A stretch of 26,500 nucleotides of DNA from Coptodactyla brooksi (GCA_033557675.1 JAWQRM010000210.1:1-26500); one strand, 5' to 3'. Counted from the stretch's first letter, positions 1 through 10,815 are shown. Notes: generated by a model not told the origin, from the letters alone. Program-made: numbers and translations.

Positions 1-1340
1 CCTCTAATTTTCTAAAGAAATTTTGCAATTTCAGTAGTAATATCAATAAATGCCCTCTAGTGGCGACATACCAAATTACAATCACCACAAATAAGATAGA
101 TTTTGTTGGCCAAGAAAAGCTACTTTCAACGGCGCTGAGTTTGTTGAAATGCTTTGAGTCATTTTGAAGTTACAGACATTTATTTATACAAACATTTGAA
201 CACCCCCCACCACTTTATTTTTAGAAACAGGGCAAAAAGTGTTAAACAAAACAAACTCCAATTTATATCATCTTTAAATTCATAATGGAGGTTCTTTTAC
301 GTAGAGTTCAGAAGTACAATTTAATTTCAAACTTATATTTATTTAAATTTGTTTACTGTAATAATATTTCATATAACTAAATGTTGAAAGCAAAATTATA
401 AGGAATTCGACATTCAATGTACAAGCGGTTGCAGAGTCTCAAATTTTGGAAACATTATGCAAAGGAACGATTTCTACATTTATTCTGTTTTTCCACAAAT
501 TCCACAGAGAACAAAGAAGAAAACGTTTACACACGAAGCTTCAGACTTCTCAATAAATGTTACTAACCAACATTATACTGGGCGAAAAATTGTCCCTTCC
601 TAAATTTGTCAGTTTAAAAACAAAATCGGTAATAATGTATAATATAACTTTATTTCAAAGCTGCAATTATTCGTCAAAATTATATGTTGATACTTACAAA
701 CATTTAAATATCATTTGAACTGAATTGATGTCGTTAACGCTATCGTAGAAATGGGAATTATTTGATATCACGTCAGTGATTGATAGTGGAACAATAGAAG
801 GTTGTTTACGCGCTCCCTGTAAACAAATCCAGTGGGAGTGGCTGCACATGTTTGGACTTCAAATTACCTTCGAAATTAAATTCAGTAGATCCAGTGTTGG
901 CAACTCCAAGTCTCGCCAAAATTATTTAATCACGACTAGAGCACTAAAATTCGAGAAGAAGCAAAATATGTATTTTTCGAAACGGTTCGAGACTCTACTG
1001 GGATAAATTTGGGGGTCCCGAAGAAATTATACAATAGACACAATTAAGTTAATACATACCGACATTATTTGAATACCTTTTTCTTTCCATACTTTCTTCA
1101 CTGTGGCCTAGTCCTTTTCAAAATTCTTTATATAATATCTCTTGTAAACATTAGTGCTCATTTTATATTAAATTAGTAAATTTAGTAGGCAAAACATGAC
1201 TACCTTTTTCTGTCGTGTTTTTCATTAATTGGAAAACTTTTCCTTAACATAAACTACAAATTAAACACACAAATCATACTCTTGGTATGTCGCTAAAACT
1301 GACAAATATCTTAACTACAACAACTCTGTTTTGAATCTTG

Positions 1341-1376
1341 GCATATGTTTCGGTTTATCTAATAAACCCTCTTCAG
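1341..1376 (-). ncRNA. Degenerate hammerhead-like motif
   Basis: The minus strand reads CTGAAGA (core; position 7 is free), one extra G, stem GGTTTAT/ATAAACC with loop TAG, GAAAC, then ATATGCC. The order matches the motif at 9436-9478, including a single extra base before stem II. The GT expected before the cleavage-site C is GC, and stem I does not pair, so it is at best inactive. Confidence 0.3.
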
Positions 1377-2703
1377 GAAAATGTGAAAACAGGAACTATG
1401 TGTACCTAAGTTATACATCTAAGCCTTGTCCTAGTTGCTTTTTACCTACCAAAACTGCAAAACTTGCAAACATTACCCCAACTTAATGTCTGGTACATCA
1501 TTAATAACAAATCGACTTTGAAAGAATTGATATTCGATCTGTGATGTGCCATTTGTGTGGTAGCCTGTTGAAAAGACCTGATCTATAACTTGTAACTTCA
1601 CCGAAAAACCAACCGAATTACTTATAATAAAAAACCAACCGAATTTTATTGTTTTATTGCAATTTTGGAATGTTTAACAATGATAATTTTTTCAATAGAG
1701 AATTGTTCATTTTTTGGCATAAAACCTTTTGGTTTGACCTGTGTACTTGTCGTCGCTTGATCTTTTTTATGCAAAGCATGAGAGGCTTTTAAAACTCAAT
1801 TCCGCAGATAACCAGCTAATGGCAATAAATTAATGAGTAAAAATGTATGGCATATAAGATCTCTAAGCTTATCCTTTGTTTCTTCTTTAAACACTTTTTA
1901 CCCATTAAGGCAAATAATTAATTACCAGTCAGAATTGGGAAAGTATATAAAGAATTGAACGTTTCCAAATTAATTATATGAATTAATTATCACCACTATA
2001 TTACAAAATTACACAGGTGAGCCTTAACTTTGGTATATATGAAAGTTTAACGAGGTCAATACTTCGATCAATACTAACGGTGATGCAAAAGAAATGATGA
2101 ATATAACACGAACAACATGAACTTCCATGATTTTTTCAAATTCTTTTGGCTGCACTGGTTTATAAAGAGGCTGTCTATACAGAAAAGTCTTCATTTGCAG
2201 TACGAATGAGGACTTTTCAGCCAAACTTTAATCGAAAATTAATTTGTTCGGCGAATGATAAGGAATTTTCAATACAACCTCCAACAACACATTGAAGTAT
2301 TCTATCTACATATATTTGCGAAAAGAAGTACCATTTTAATTCATTCACATTTAAATGATCCAATATTTCGTTTGTGGCGGCAACCAAAATGACACGATAA
2401 TGTACAATGGGTAACGTTATCTGCCGTAGGAAATGTTGGTTTTCTTTTATACTTGTTTGTAAAAATTGCAACACCATGGAGTCTCGCGATTGGGCGAAGA
2501 TTTAAATTAAGTGTAAATTAGGGCGTGCTCTTCAAATGATTGGAATTTCAAAGTTACACTTTCCCTTTGTAAATTTAATCGTTTATTTGTATCAATACAG
2601 GTCGTTTGTGGTATTAATTCAATTCAATTCTGATGTATCCTACATGGCATTGCAATTTTTGCAAACAGGAGTATATTTACGATAGTTACAATCTTTTGTT
2701 CCT

Positions 2704-2725
2704 TATATATATATATATATATATA
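2704..2725. repeat. (TA)n microsatellite
   Basis: About 11 uninterrupted TA units. Confidence 0.95.
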
Positions 2726-3250
2726 ACGTAGTTAATTGTTAATATAACGTAGCTCTCATTAATTTGTCTAAATTATGCCTAAAAACCTTTAGACATAAGT
2801 AGGATTTATTCTACACTTTATAGAAAGGTATGGCCGCGTCAGTTGTAATGTACTTGAATCTTGAGTTTCTGAATCTTCAGTAATGGTTTCCGGAGGACGG
2901 AACATTATTATAATCATGTGTATATTATGACAGCATTACAGCAGTATACCCAATATACAAATTTTAAACTTCTTAATTCTTATGCTCAAAGCTTGAAACT
3001 ACGATTGTAAATAAATATATTTAATGTATAAGTAGTAAATATTAGGTTGTGCGGAAAGCAACTTCGTTTTTTTTTGTGAAAATGAAACGCATTTTTCTTA
3101 GAGAGTATAAATATTTTATGTAATTACATATTCACCATTTTGGTCCAACACCTTTTGCCATCTTTCTGGTAGTAGTAGGATTCCACGCTCATAAAACTTC
3201 TGATCCTTGCTGGCAAAAAAACTGATCCAAGTCATTTTTGACGGCTTCAT

Positions 3251-3502
3251 TTAAAGTAAAGGTTTTGCCGTCCAAAAAATTTGTAGAGACCGAAACAAGT
3301 AATAATTAAAAGGTGCCAGATCTGGAGAATATGATAGGTATGGTAGTATATCCCATCCAAGCTGTGAAAGCTTTTGGCGAGTTACCAAACTGGTATGCGG
3401 TATCGCATTATCTTGGTGGAACACTATACCTTTTCTATTGATCAATCCTAGCCTTCTCTGTTTGAGTGAATCAAGCAATTTGTCCAATTGATGACAGTAC
3501 AC
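3251..3502 (-). pseudogene. mariner transposase C-terminal catalytic fragment
   Basis: An open stretch on the minus strand has HQDNAIPHTS (second catalytic Asp) and YSPDLAPFNYYLFRSLQ, with the third catalytic Asp replaced by Asn. The frame then shifts and continues to about 3135 with LPERWQKVLDQNGEYV before a stop near the TIR. There is no N-terminal HTH. This is a broken transposase, not a host gene. Confidence 0.9.
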
Positions 3503-3694
3503 TTTAGAATTGATCGTAGTATTTTTCCAAAAATTTTGAAGAACTTTTGTAAATCAGTTTTCAAAAAATCATGCAATTCATTTATCGAGTTGATGACAGA
3601 ACACTTTGGAATTGAGTGGTATTGTCCCAAAGTTTTTGAAAAGAGCTTCCAAAAATTTTGCAAATTTGCAGAAAATTTTGCAAATCAGTTTTGA
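3488..3694. repeat. Imperfect internal tandem duplication in the mariner, period about 100-130 bp
   Basis: TTGATGACAGTACACTTTAG at 3488 recurs as TTGATGACAGAACACTTTGG at 3590 (period 102), and AAATCAGTTTT at 3551 recurs at 3683 (period 132), so the second copy carries extra AAATTTTGCAAA-type sequence. It sits exactly where the deleted N-terminal half of the transposase should be. Confidence 0.8.
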
Positions 3695-4373
3695 CACTGG
3701 CATTCTATCAATACATCTTCTCCATACACATCGACGAATTATTTTCTCGTTTGAACGGCATTTTTACCTTTTTTGTAATAAAAAAGCAAAATGTGCCGAA
3801 AATGCTGTTTTTGATTCTCCATATTTCATGAGACACAAAAAGAAAACAATTGCACACAACCGAACAAAATATTTTCACACATAAACTTTGCAATGCCAGC
3901 TATCAGAATATATAATGCATATACGGTTTAGAATGAAGTTGGCTGGATAAACTATAACTAACGCCTCTGCTACGAAAAAAAGCCAAATTACTTTCCAAAC
4001 AACCCAATATATTTATGTTCTAAGAATTTCGGTATAAATATGTTTGTTCAGAGAAACATCCAGTCGGTTCTTTCGGCATCCCTCCTTTGTTTGAAAAACC
4101 CAGCTTCAAATGGAAAGATTACGTAGTTATCTTGATTATACATAAAATGAGGAAATCCCGGTATTGTGAAAGTGGTTTACTTAAAATAACACAAGAAACG
4201 TGTGGTTTTTCCTTTATTTCCATTCAAAAAACAACAAAACGTAACCTAAAATAAAATTATACACACTCTCAGTATCTCTATAAGGCCTATCTCTCGACGT
4301 AACAGTTATTGAATGTCAAACATCCATGTAAATAGGATAAAAAATAGAAACCATCGCAAAAACATGGCACAAA

Positions 4374-4426
4374 TGATGGATAAGTAAGCAAACAGTAATG
4401 TGAGGCAATAATTTACTTATCCATCA
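4374..4426. repeat. Inverted repeat, 14-bp perfect arms, 25-nt spacer
   Basis: TGATGGATAAGTAA at 4374-4387 pairs with TTACTTATCCATCA at 4413-4426. No coding context; possible small stem-loop or MITE remnant. Confidence 0.85.
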
Positions 4427-5177
4427 CCTGATACCGTACGTGAAATAATTACAAATTTACAATATCAAGTGAAATAAATCGAGATGCTAATAACATAGTG
4501 AATTAAAGCACTATCATAATTTATTCATAATTCCCCTTACGTTTTCTTCATCTCTTAGGTACGAAAGCAGTGATTCTATAATAATAATTCTCTGTTTAAT
4601 TTCGTTTATACTGTTTTCATATATAATTACTTTTCTTTATTTCAAGTATACAGTCTTTACAAGTAATAAGGTGTAATAATTCCCAATAGCCCCATGTCTA
4701 ACGAACGAAAGCAGTTCACCTTGCTAATTGTTCATTATTTTTTTTTTTTGGCATCAAAGAGCAACTAAAACCTGCTAGACGAAACTTCATTGCTTATATC
4801 ACAAATTGGAGAAATGTATACAACGTTTTGATTACAAAATCTTTACTTTCGCAAACACGCGTTAAATTTTTAATTTTTGGCCTGTGAAGGTTGATTCAAA
4901 TAGCCAACAAGCCATGCTAATTGGTGAAGATATAAATCGACCTTTCCACATCTAAATGTATATAGGTAACCAAACACAATAAAACTTATTGAGGATCACA
5001 TATATACCTAACTAAAGCATTTTTCATTTTCCAATAGTTTTTACGAAGTTTACCTGTTCTCTAGCTAAATTAGCTAAATATGTATATTCCAGATCACAGG
5101 GCTAGTTGTGTGAGTGTGTATTATTCGTGTAATGACACATTTATGACCCTTATTGTAAATAAAGCTACGTGGACACA

Positions 5178-5352
5178 TCGTTCTTCGATTGGCTGCCGAA
5201 CTGACCGTATACGTTTGTCGTACATTTTCTTTTTGGATGAAGTAGTATCGTTTGTCATAGAAAAATGTAGAAAAGTATAAAAAGTCTGCTAACTAAAAAT
5301 ATATCCTCAGCCACCTTACGAACAGTTCGAGAAACAATCGAAGCGCGAGAGC
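5178..5352. mobile_element. Possible small TIR element, degenerate arms
   Basis: CTTCGATTGGCTGCCGAACTG near 5190-5210 is matched in inverted orientation by CAGTTCGAGAAACAATCGAAG near 5324-5344, 16 of 21 positions by eye. The segment is more GC-rich than its surroundings. No target duplication was found and the ends are uncertain. Confidence 0.35.
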
Positions 5353-6112
5353 CGATTTTTTTGTGAGATTAATAACTTACTACGCCAAGTACAACATATA
5401 AACATGTCATCATATTCCATTTTTAGTACTCGATATCGTAGTCTTATTGTATTTTTATTTAATTTTTATATATACATCAAGTGAAACAACCAGATTTAAT
5501 TGTTCAGGTTACCCCATTTACCCTATTTATTTATATATTTTATATTAAAAATTATTTTTTTAAGAATAGGCCACTATAAAATATTAGTTGTAATAAAAAT
5601 ATAATTTCAAAGGGGGTTTACTTGTAAAATTCTGATTTCTGTACAGAGTAAGTTGACTACAATCAAATCTACGTGATTTATCATAGCTGTGCTTAAGTGA
5701 TCATTCTAACAGACCATCTTCACATTATGCGATTAAATATTGTTCACAAAGGTTTTCTTAGGAAGCACACTATCATTTTTATTATACTCATGCACAAATC
5801 ATGATTTAAACCACTAAAAGAAAACTACATACTCTGTTTGGCACAATGGCTCTGTACAACCACAACATCATTATATTTAAGGCAATCATAGATAGCAATA
5901 GCTAAAAGTAATATTCTAAAAGGTACTTTTTGGAATATTTGTAATAAATATTTTTGGTCAAATGGATTCCATGTGTTATATGTAAGAACAGTTTTGGAAG
6001 TTTAGGGTTAACAGTTGTCCGGCATTATAATTCAGGCTTAGATTAAAATAATTATTAAGGTTAGATGATTCTTTTAAGCAAAACACTTTTACTTGTGATT
6101 TGGTTAAGAAAT

Positions 6113-6168
6113 TTAAATTTAAAGTACACAAAAATAATTGTCATTATTTTTGTGTACTTTAAATTTAA
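6113..6168. repeat. Perfect hairpin, 26-bp arms, 4-nt loop TGTC
   Basis: Arm 6113-6138 is the exact reverse complement of 6143-6168 (core AAAGTACACAAAAATAAT). It sits inside a 115-codon plus-strand frame of 6065-6412 whose composition (K, I, N, L, F rich) looks like random AT-rich translation. It may be a hairpin RNA source, a recent replication-fork inversion, or the residue of a MITE. Confidence 0.95.
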
Positions 6169-7689
6169 TAAACAAAGTTTAAAGGTGAAAACTTCGAAAA
6201 ATTTATTAAGGTCGCATTTTATTTGTAGAGCTATGTTTTACATGTCCAGAAACATCATCAAGTACGTCTTCAGTCATTTGAATAATGATAAAACTCGTAT
6301 TTTAATAATAGTAATAGACAACGAGTCAAATTGCCAAAGTGTACTTCTTGCTTGGTTCAAAAGAAGAAATGCAGTGTCCATCGAATTTTCTAATCCACTA
6401 AAAAACGAGTAACAATCAACGTTCATGACTTCTCTTTCAAGCTACTTTTTATTTTTATTTATGTATATCACCAAAAATATGTTGTAATTTAACCGGTGTT
6501 AAACCATGATAAGAAAACAAACTAGAGTATATTTTTGGTTGTTTCCATATTTTCAATCGATACATTTATTATAATCCAGTTCGTAGTATTTATTCATCTG
6601 TATTAAACATTTATTTTTTTTTTCATTTTTAAATTTATTGGGGCTTTTGAAACATAACGTGGCTAAAACAAGCGATCCGTGCAAGTAGCTTCATTCGTTC
6701 TCATTAATCTATTAACAATGTATTTAATATATAAATGAAACAACCGTTTTAATTGTACTCTTAATTATATGCGTTCTTGGTCAATTGTCGATCAATTAAT
6801 TGTCAATTGAGCAGCCATTTGGTCCGTAAAATGCACAATTCCATTGGGATACCACTTTATGCATCTGATCACATAATCCCATGCAAGTTCTATAAGGTTT
6901 AAATAATCAGGAAGTTCTAATAATTGTAAATCACCGAGATGAAAAGTTTTGCAGATATTATTTATTCATAGAAAACAGCAAATCTTCAAAAATAGGTGTA
7001 GAAGTAGAAAAATAGCTTATCCAGATAACATTAGAAAAATTTAAAAAAATGGGTTACAATTGAGGTTTTCCCAGAAACAAACCATTAATAATCCAAACCA
7101 ATCTTAAGAAAAGGTTACAATTCGAAGAAAAATCAACATGAGAAGAACTTACAATTATGCAAGAGCGTTATTATTATGAATTAAAACAAATTTTATATAT
7201 TGGGTTCTGATGAGAATAAACAGTAAAACTGATGGGCATAGAATTGGGAAGGAAACAAAAGTGGAACTTTTCTAAATAATCATTAAAAAACAATGCAATG
7301 GGCATTGGCTCCAATTATAAGTTATTTTTTAATACGAAGACCAAGTGGACATTATTTTGAATTTTTTTTTTTCAGTTTATCACTATTCATTAGCATCAGC
7401 ATTTTTCATTAGTCACCTAAAAAGTGCTATTTTAAAGTAAAAATATTGTAGTCTTCATAAATGTTTGATGTGGCAATATCTTAAAGAGGTAGACGATGCA
7501 ACGTTATTATTTATGTAGAACCTAGGATTCTTTAATGATAATTTTGTATTGTTAATTGAAAACTTTTGAAAAATTAAATTTAAATTACTTAATGCACACT
7601 CGCATTATGAAATTTTTATTAAATTTAAATACAAACGTTTATTGTTGGCACCCCTGATTTTTTATAAGTAACTTTACGAAATCACATTC

Positions 7690-8470
7690 TAGAGTGATAT
7701 TATTTTATATGCCAAAATTTATTAACGAAAATTTTAAATCTTATGATAAAAATAAAATGATAATTTGGAAACAGAAATGAATTTAAAAAGAGATGTTCGG
7801 ATTTTCTTGTTCAAATTACAATTATACGCTTTGGTGTCCCTTTTTAGAAAATATAAAAAAAAAACAATAGTTCCTGTGTTAAATTATATTTTATAGCAAG
7901 ATTATTTTTTATGCAGAAAGTTATTAACACAAATTTTAAATGTACTGATAAAAATAAAATGGCTATATGTTCCCATCTTAATAGCAAAATTAATTTTAAA
8001 AGTGATGTTTGTAATTTTCTATTTAAGATTTCAATCTTGTTTCACCTGGTTAGTACTTCAGTTTTGGAAAAGCTTCAATTTATACACAATGGCATGAAAC
8101 GGGTATTAAACTTAAATAGACACATAAGTTACTTTGTTAAATCATATCTTGGAACAACATTGTTTTATATGCAGATTTTATTGAGGGAAATTTGAAATGT
8201 ATTTATAAAATTAAAATGGCAATATGGAAAAAGCAATAAATTAATTTTAAAAAAGAAGTTTTTATTTTTCTTATTCAGATTTCAATTATATGCTTTACCT
8301 GGTCAGTTTTTCATTTTTGGAAAACTTACGTGCAGAAATTTTAAATATTCTGATAAAATGATAATTTGGAAACAGAAATAAAAGAAAATGTTGGCATTTC
8401 ATTCTTATTCATATTACAATTGCATGCTTTACATGATTAGTGTCCAATTTTGAGAAAATTTAAATTTGAC
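7690..8470. repeat. Degenerate tandem array, about four units of 150-260 bp
   Basis: A recurring order of short blocks is seen four times: TTATATGC(C/A)(G)AAA, AAATTTTAAAT, TGATAAAAATAAAATG, ATAATTTGGAAACAGAAAT (or a variant), AATTTTAAAAAGA, TT(C)AAATTACAATTATATGC, then TTTACCTGGTCAGT and TTTTTGGAAAA. Units begin near 7700, 7905, 8165 and 8325. Units differ by indels and many substitutions. The frame at 7911-8195 runs through one unit and is not a gene. Confidence 0.7.
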
Positions 8471-8783
8471 CAGAAAAACAATTAAAATGTTTGTGCAACC
8501 TTATTGCAATTAGAAGTAATAACAAAATATCATTTTTGCTTTTTACTTTATATGTACTTGGAATCTTTTATCACCAAAAAACTGTTCTACATTAAAACAA
8601 TACGTTTGTCTGAAAAAGATCATAGGCGATATTACAAAGTTTGCTTTTTGTTTACCTCGTTACTTGGTTTGACTAGCAGTGAATACAGCTGGGTATTTGG
8701 ATACTAAAATTATATACTGAAAGCTCATTTGAAATTGAATGTACTGAAAGCTCATACTATACTATACATAATGTGCAGATTTT

Positions 8784-8851
8784 TTGCCTTCTCAATCCCC
8801 CGGATTAAAACCTTATAGAATATGCGTGGGATTATTTAAAATTATATATTG
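8784..8851 (+). pseudogene. Tc1-like transposase scrap (SPxLxP...WDYLK region)
   Basis: The plus strand reads LPSQSPGLKP, then with a one-base shift IEYAWDYLK. This is the WPxQSPDLNPIExxWDxLK segment around the third catalytic Asp of Tc1-like DDE transposases, with that Asp changed to Gly. Nothing else of the transposase is recognisable nearby. It directly follows the tandem array, and the two may be parts of one decayed element (inference). Confidence 0.75.
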
Positions 8852-9379
8852 TTCTTTAAAGTACAATAAGAGTAGTTTATTATAATGCATTTGTGCAATT
8901 TACAATTGGTACTCTTCTAAGTCAAAATTGGAAATGTCCGAATGCTAAAGTACCAACAACATGTAAAACTGTTCCACTACTAAACATTACTTTGTTTAAT
9001 GAACAGACTGTACTTTAGTGAGGTGTTTTATTTTGCTTAATATTAGGTGCACCTAAGGTGTTCTTTAGGAGTCATTTATTGTTTCGAAGGTATTTGCTAA
9101 ATATTAAGACTGTTTTTGGTAAATTAATCACTCCATACAACAAAATCTTGCAACTATGACTAACTGAAAATACACAAAATAACATTAGGTGTTATCACTA
9201 ATTTAAAATTCTTAGTAAATTTAATAATGAATTCAGAAAAAAAGAATGTTGAATACAAGAACAAAGTTATGGAGGATTTATAGAATACTTTCTTAATAAG
9301 TTTTTAAACATATATGCAAAAGTAACCTAATTAACAAATTACAGATTTTTATACCTTCTACCAGAGACTTTTACCAATC
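8852..9379. other. Non-coding region
   Basis: No ORF or family recognised. TTAGGTGCACCTAA at 9044-9057 is a perfect 14-base palindrome. It could include the 3' remains of the Tc1 scrap at 8784-8851. Confidence 0.45.
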
Positions 9380-9394
9380 AAAATCACATTAATG

Positions 9395-9586
9395 CAAAAC
9401 TAAGTTACCACTACGCCAAAATTTGCAGAGAGGATGCTCGACGCACGTTTCGCTAACCAAGTTAGCATCATCAGGAGCGATGAAAGACATTCATCACTCC
9501 TGATGATGCTCTCTGCAAATTTCGGCGTAGTGGTGATTTAATTTTACTTTGTTGCAAGCCAAAGGTTCCAAACCCTCAACTTTAGT
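9395..9586. mobile_element. Near-palindromic retroelement-like insertion with exact 15-bp target-site duplication
   Basis: AAAATCACATTAATG occurs exactly at 9380-9394 and 9587-9601, bracketing 192 bp. Inside, the left arm (ACCACTACGCCAAAATTTGC...) is mirrored by the right arm (...CTCTGCAAATTTCGGCGTAG, then TGGTGAT), and the central AGCATCATCAGGAG pairs with CTCCTGATGATGCT. The left half, read on the minus strand, contains a hammerhead ribozyme (9436-9478); the right half has lost it. A 15-bp duplication points to target-primed insertion rather than a TA-specific cut-and-paste transposon. It encodes no protein, so it must depend on other machinery. Confidence 0.85.
9436..9478 (-). ncRNA. Type I hammerhead ribozyme motif, near-complete
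   Basis: Reading from 9478 down: GCTC (stem I 5' strand, 9478-9475); CTGATGA core (9474-9468); one extra T (9467); stem II GCTAAC/GTTAGC with loop TTG (9466-9452); GAA core (9451-9449); stem III ACG/CGT with two-base loop TG (9448-9441); C17 (9440); GAGC (9439-9436), pairing with GCTC. The predicted cleavage is after C at 9440. The very short stem III is like the hammerheads described in Penelope-like elements and in animal retrozymes, which tend to cleave as dimers. The only departure from the core is the extra base between A9 and stem II; its effect on activity is unknown. Confidence 0.7.
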
Positions 9587-9601
9587 AAAATCACATTAAT
9601 G

Positions 9602-10734
9602 TTCAACAACTAACAAAAATGCATAAATAATTAAAGTTACATCACATTGTACCATTTTCGTTCATTTTTTTACAACCGTACCAAACAGAAAATACACTTT
9701 CGATACCCTAAATATTCCAAAACGTATCAGACAACACAACACTCGCGAATAAAACATTTCCATGCATGTGTGATGGATCTATAAAATACAATGTGTTTAT
9801 CAGTACACGCAACATAGACATGTTGCATTTATAAATAAATGGTTCGAAAATATACGTACAATTATACAAATCCTGCAGTAAGATACAGCTTGAAAAATAA
9901 GTAAAGCATTCGTCTTGAATGTTACATTTTTTCAAATCCAAAACACAGCAACCGTGATATATGATGGGTTGTATAATTCTGAAGGTGTGCCATTTTCAAT
10001 GTTAGATTAAATTCTTTTTTTGACGCCAAATTGATTGGGGGAAAGCCTCATTTCGACAGCTCCAACCGTATTCCAGTTATCTATGAAAATTCAAAATTTG
10101 TTAATTTCTTGAATGCATTGTAGTCACGTTGTTACTTGTAATATCGGATATCTGTCAAAACATTCTTAATGTACTTTTTGACATTGAATGTGATGGGTGC
10201 TATTTTACTTGAATTTGAAATCTGTATTAAAGCAGTTATATATAAAGTCTTCATTCTTCTTCTTGAAGATTTTCCTATTGTGTTAGATATGCCGATCCTC
10301 TAGCACAATTTAGCTAAACTGACCTTGATCCTCTCGGTCTTCATGATTGTACCCATTGGATTTCTTTTTTTGGGATTACCTTAAATCCTAGTTTTATACC
10401 ACCCCGATTAAGATATATACATTGATTGCAACTTTTTTTCTCGTGTTCACCAATCAGTAATATGGACAACAGACTGGAGGCAACGGCCAACATTTATTAT
10501 AGTACATTTTATTAAATTTTTCTTCTTTCTCATTTTGACATCCTATAATTCGAAAACTATCCTGCCTAAAGCAAACTTGCATATGAACTTTTTTATAGGA
10601 AATTGTTCAAGGAACAATCCCTGTCTGTATATTAGCAGTTTTCTGATCTGTAAATAAGAATCCCACTCATCCACATTTCAAATTGGTGATTAATTAAACA
10701 ATTAACTTTATTGCTTTTTATTGAAACAAGAAGG
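9602..10734. other. Non-coding region
   Basis: The minus-strand frame 9708-9941 has no recognisable similarity. The part near 10022-10075 (GACGCCAAATTGATTGGGGG) is slightly GC-richer, without coding evidence. Confidence 0.45.
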
Positions 10735-10815
10735 TAAATTGACCTTGAAGCAGGAATCGAACCTGCAACTTCTGCCATCATCATACATGTTCTAACCACC
10801 TCAGCTACGCCTAAG
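10735..10815 (-). mobile_element. tRNA-derived SINE head
   Basis: The minus strand has an A-box-like GGCGTAGCTGAGGTGGTT (10811-10794) and a perfect T-arm/B box GCAGGTTCGATTCCTGC (10766-10750), about 28 nt apart. GCAGG/CCTGC pairs fully around TTCGATT. There is no proper acceptor stem or anticodon arm, so a functional tRNA is unlikely and a SINE promoter region is favoured. Confidence 0.75.

Larger units (their letters stand above)
1..3041. other. Non-coding, AT-rich region, no gene recognised
   Basis: Short frames at 776-1006 (+), 2024-2224 (-) and 2217-2477 (-) have no family I recognise and look like chance ORFs; the two minus-strand frames abut but are in different frames. Present are a hammerhead-like motif at 1341-1376, a (TA)n tract and a duplicated AAAAACCAACCGAATT near 1608 and 1631. 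Confidence 0.5.
3042..4007 (-). mobile_element. mariner element relic, internally deleted, both TIRs and TA duplication kept
   Basis: The left TIR starts TTAGGTTGTGCGGAAAGCAA at 3042; the right end read inward on the minus strand starts TTGGGTTGTTTGGAAAGTAA. TA lies outside each end (3040-3041, 4008-4009), the target duplication typical of Tc1/mariner. TTAGGTTG ends resemble the Hsmar1/cecropia-type mariners. Minus-strand coding remains read VYCHQLDKLL-type sequence, then RKGIVFHQDNAIPHTSLVTR, GWDILPYLSYSPDLAPFNYY, and after a frameshift ERGILLLPERWQKVLDQNGE. The element is 966 bp against about 1.3 kb usual, and the N-terminal (DNA-binding) half is gone. The last catalytic Asp of the DD34D triad is Asn here (SPDLAPFN). 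Dead element; its interior holds a duplicated A-rich segment. Confidence 0.92.
4008..7689. other. Non-coding region, no gene recognised
   Basis: Strongly AT-rich. Besides the inverted repeats at 4374-4426, 5178-5352 and 6113-6168, I see no coding, RNA or transposon signature. The frame at 6065-6412 is judged chance. Confidence 0.5.

Noticed and set aside
2024..2477. Two adjoining minus-strand frames as a small gene or split gene
   Set aside because: They are in different frames, with no credible splice sites joining them and no recognised family.
6065..6412. 115-codon plus-strand frame as a gene
   Set aside because: It runs straight through a perfect hairpin, its composition is that of random AT-rich DNA, and no domain or splice context is visible.
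9401..9541. CRISPR-like or bacterial repeat array
   Set aside because: The repeats are inverted arms of one insertion, and everything else in the window is eukaryotic.
10750..10811. Functional tRNA gene on the minus strand
   Set aside because: The A and B boxes are good, but there is no acceptor stem pairing or proper anticodon arm; a SINE head explains it better.
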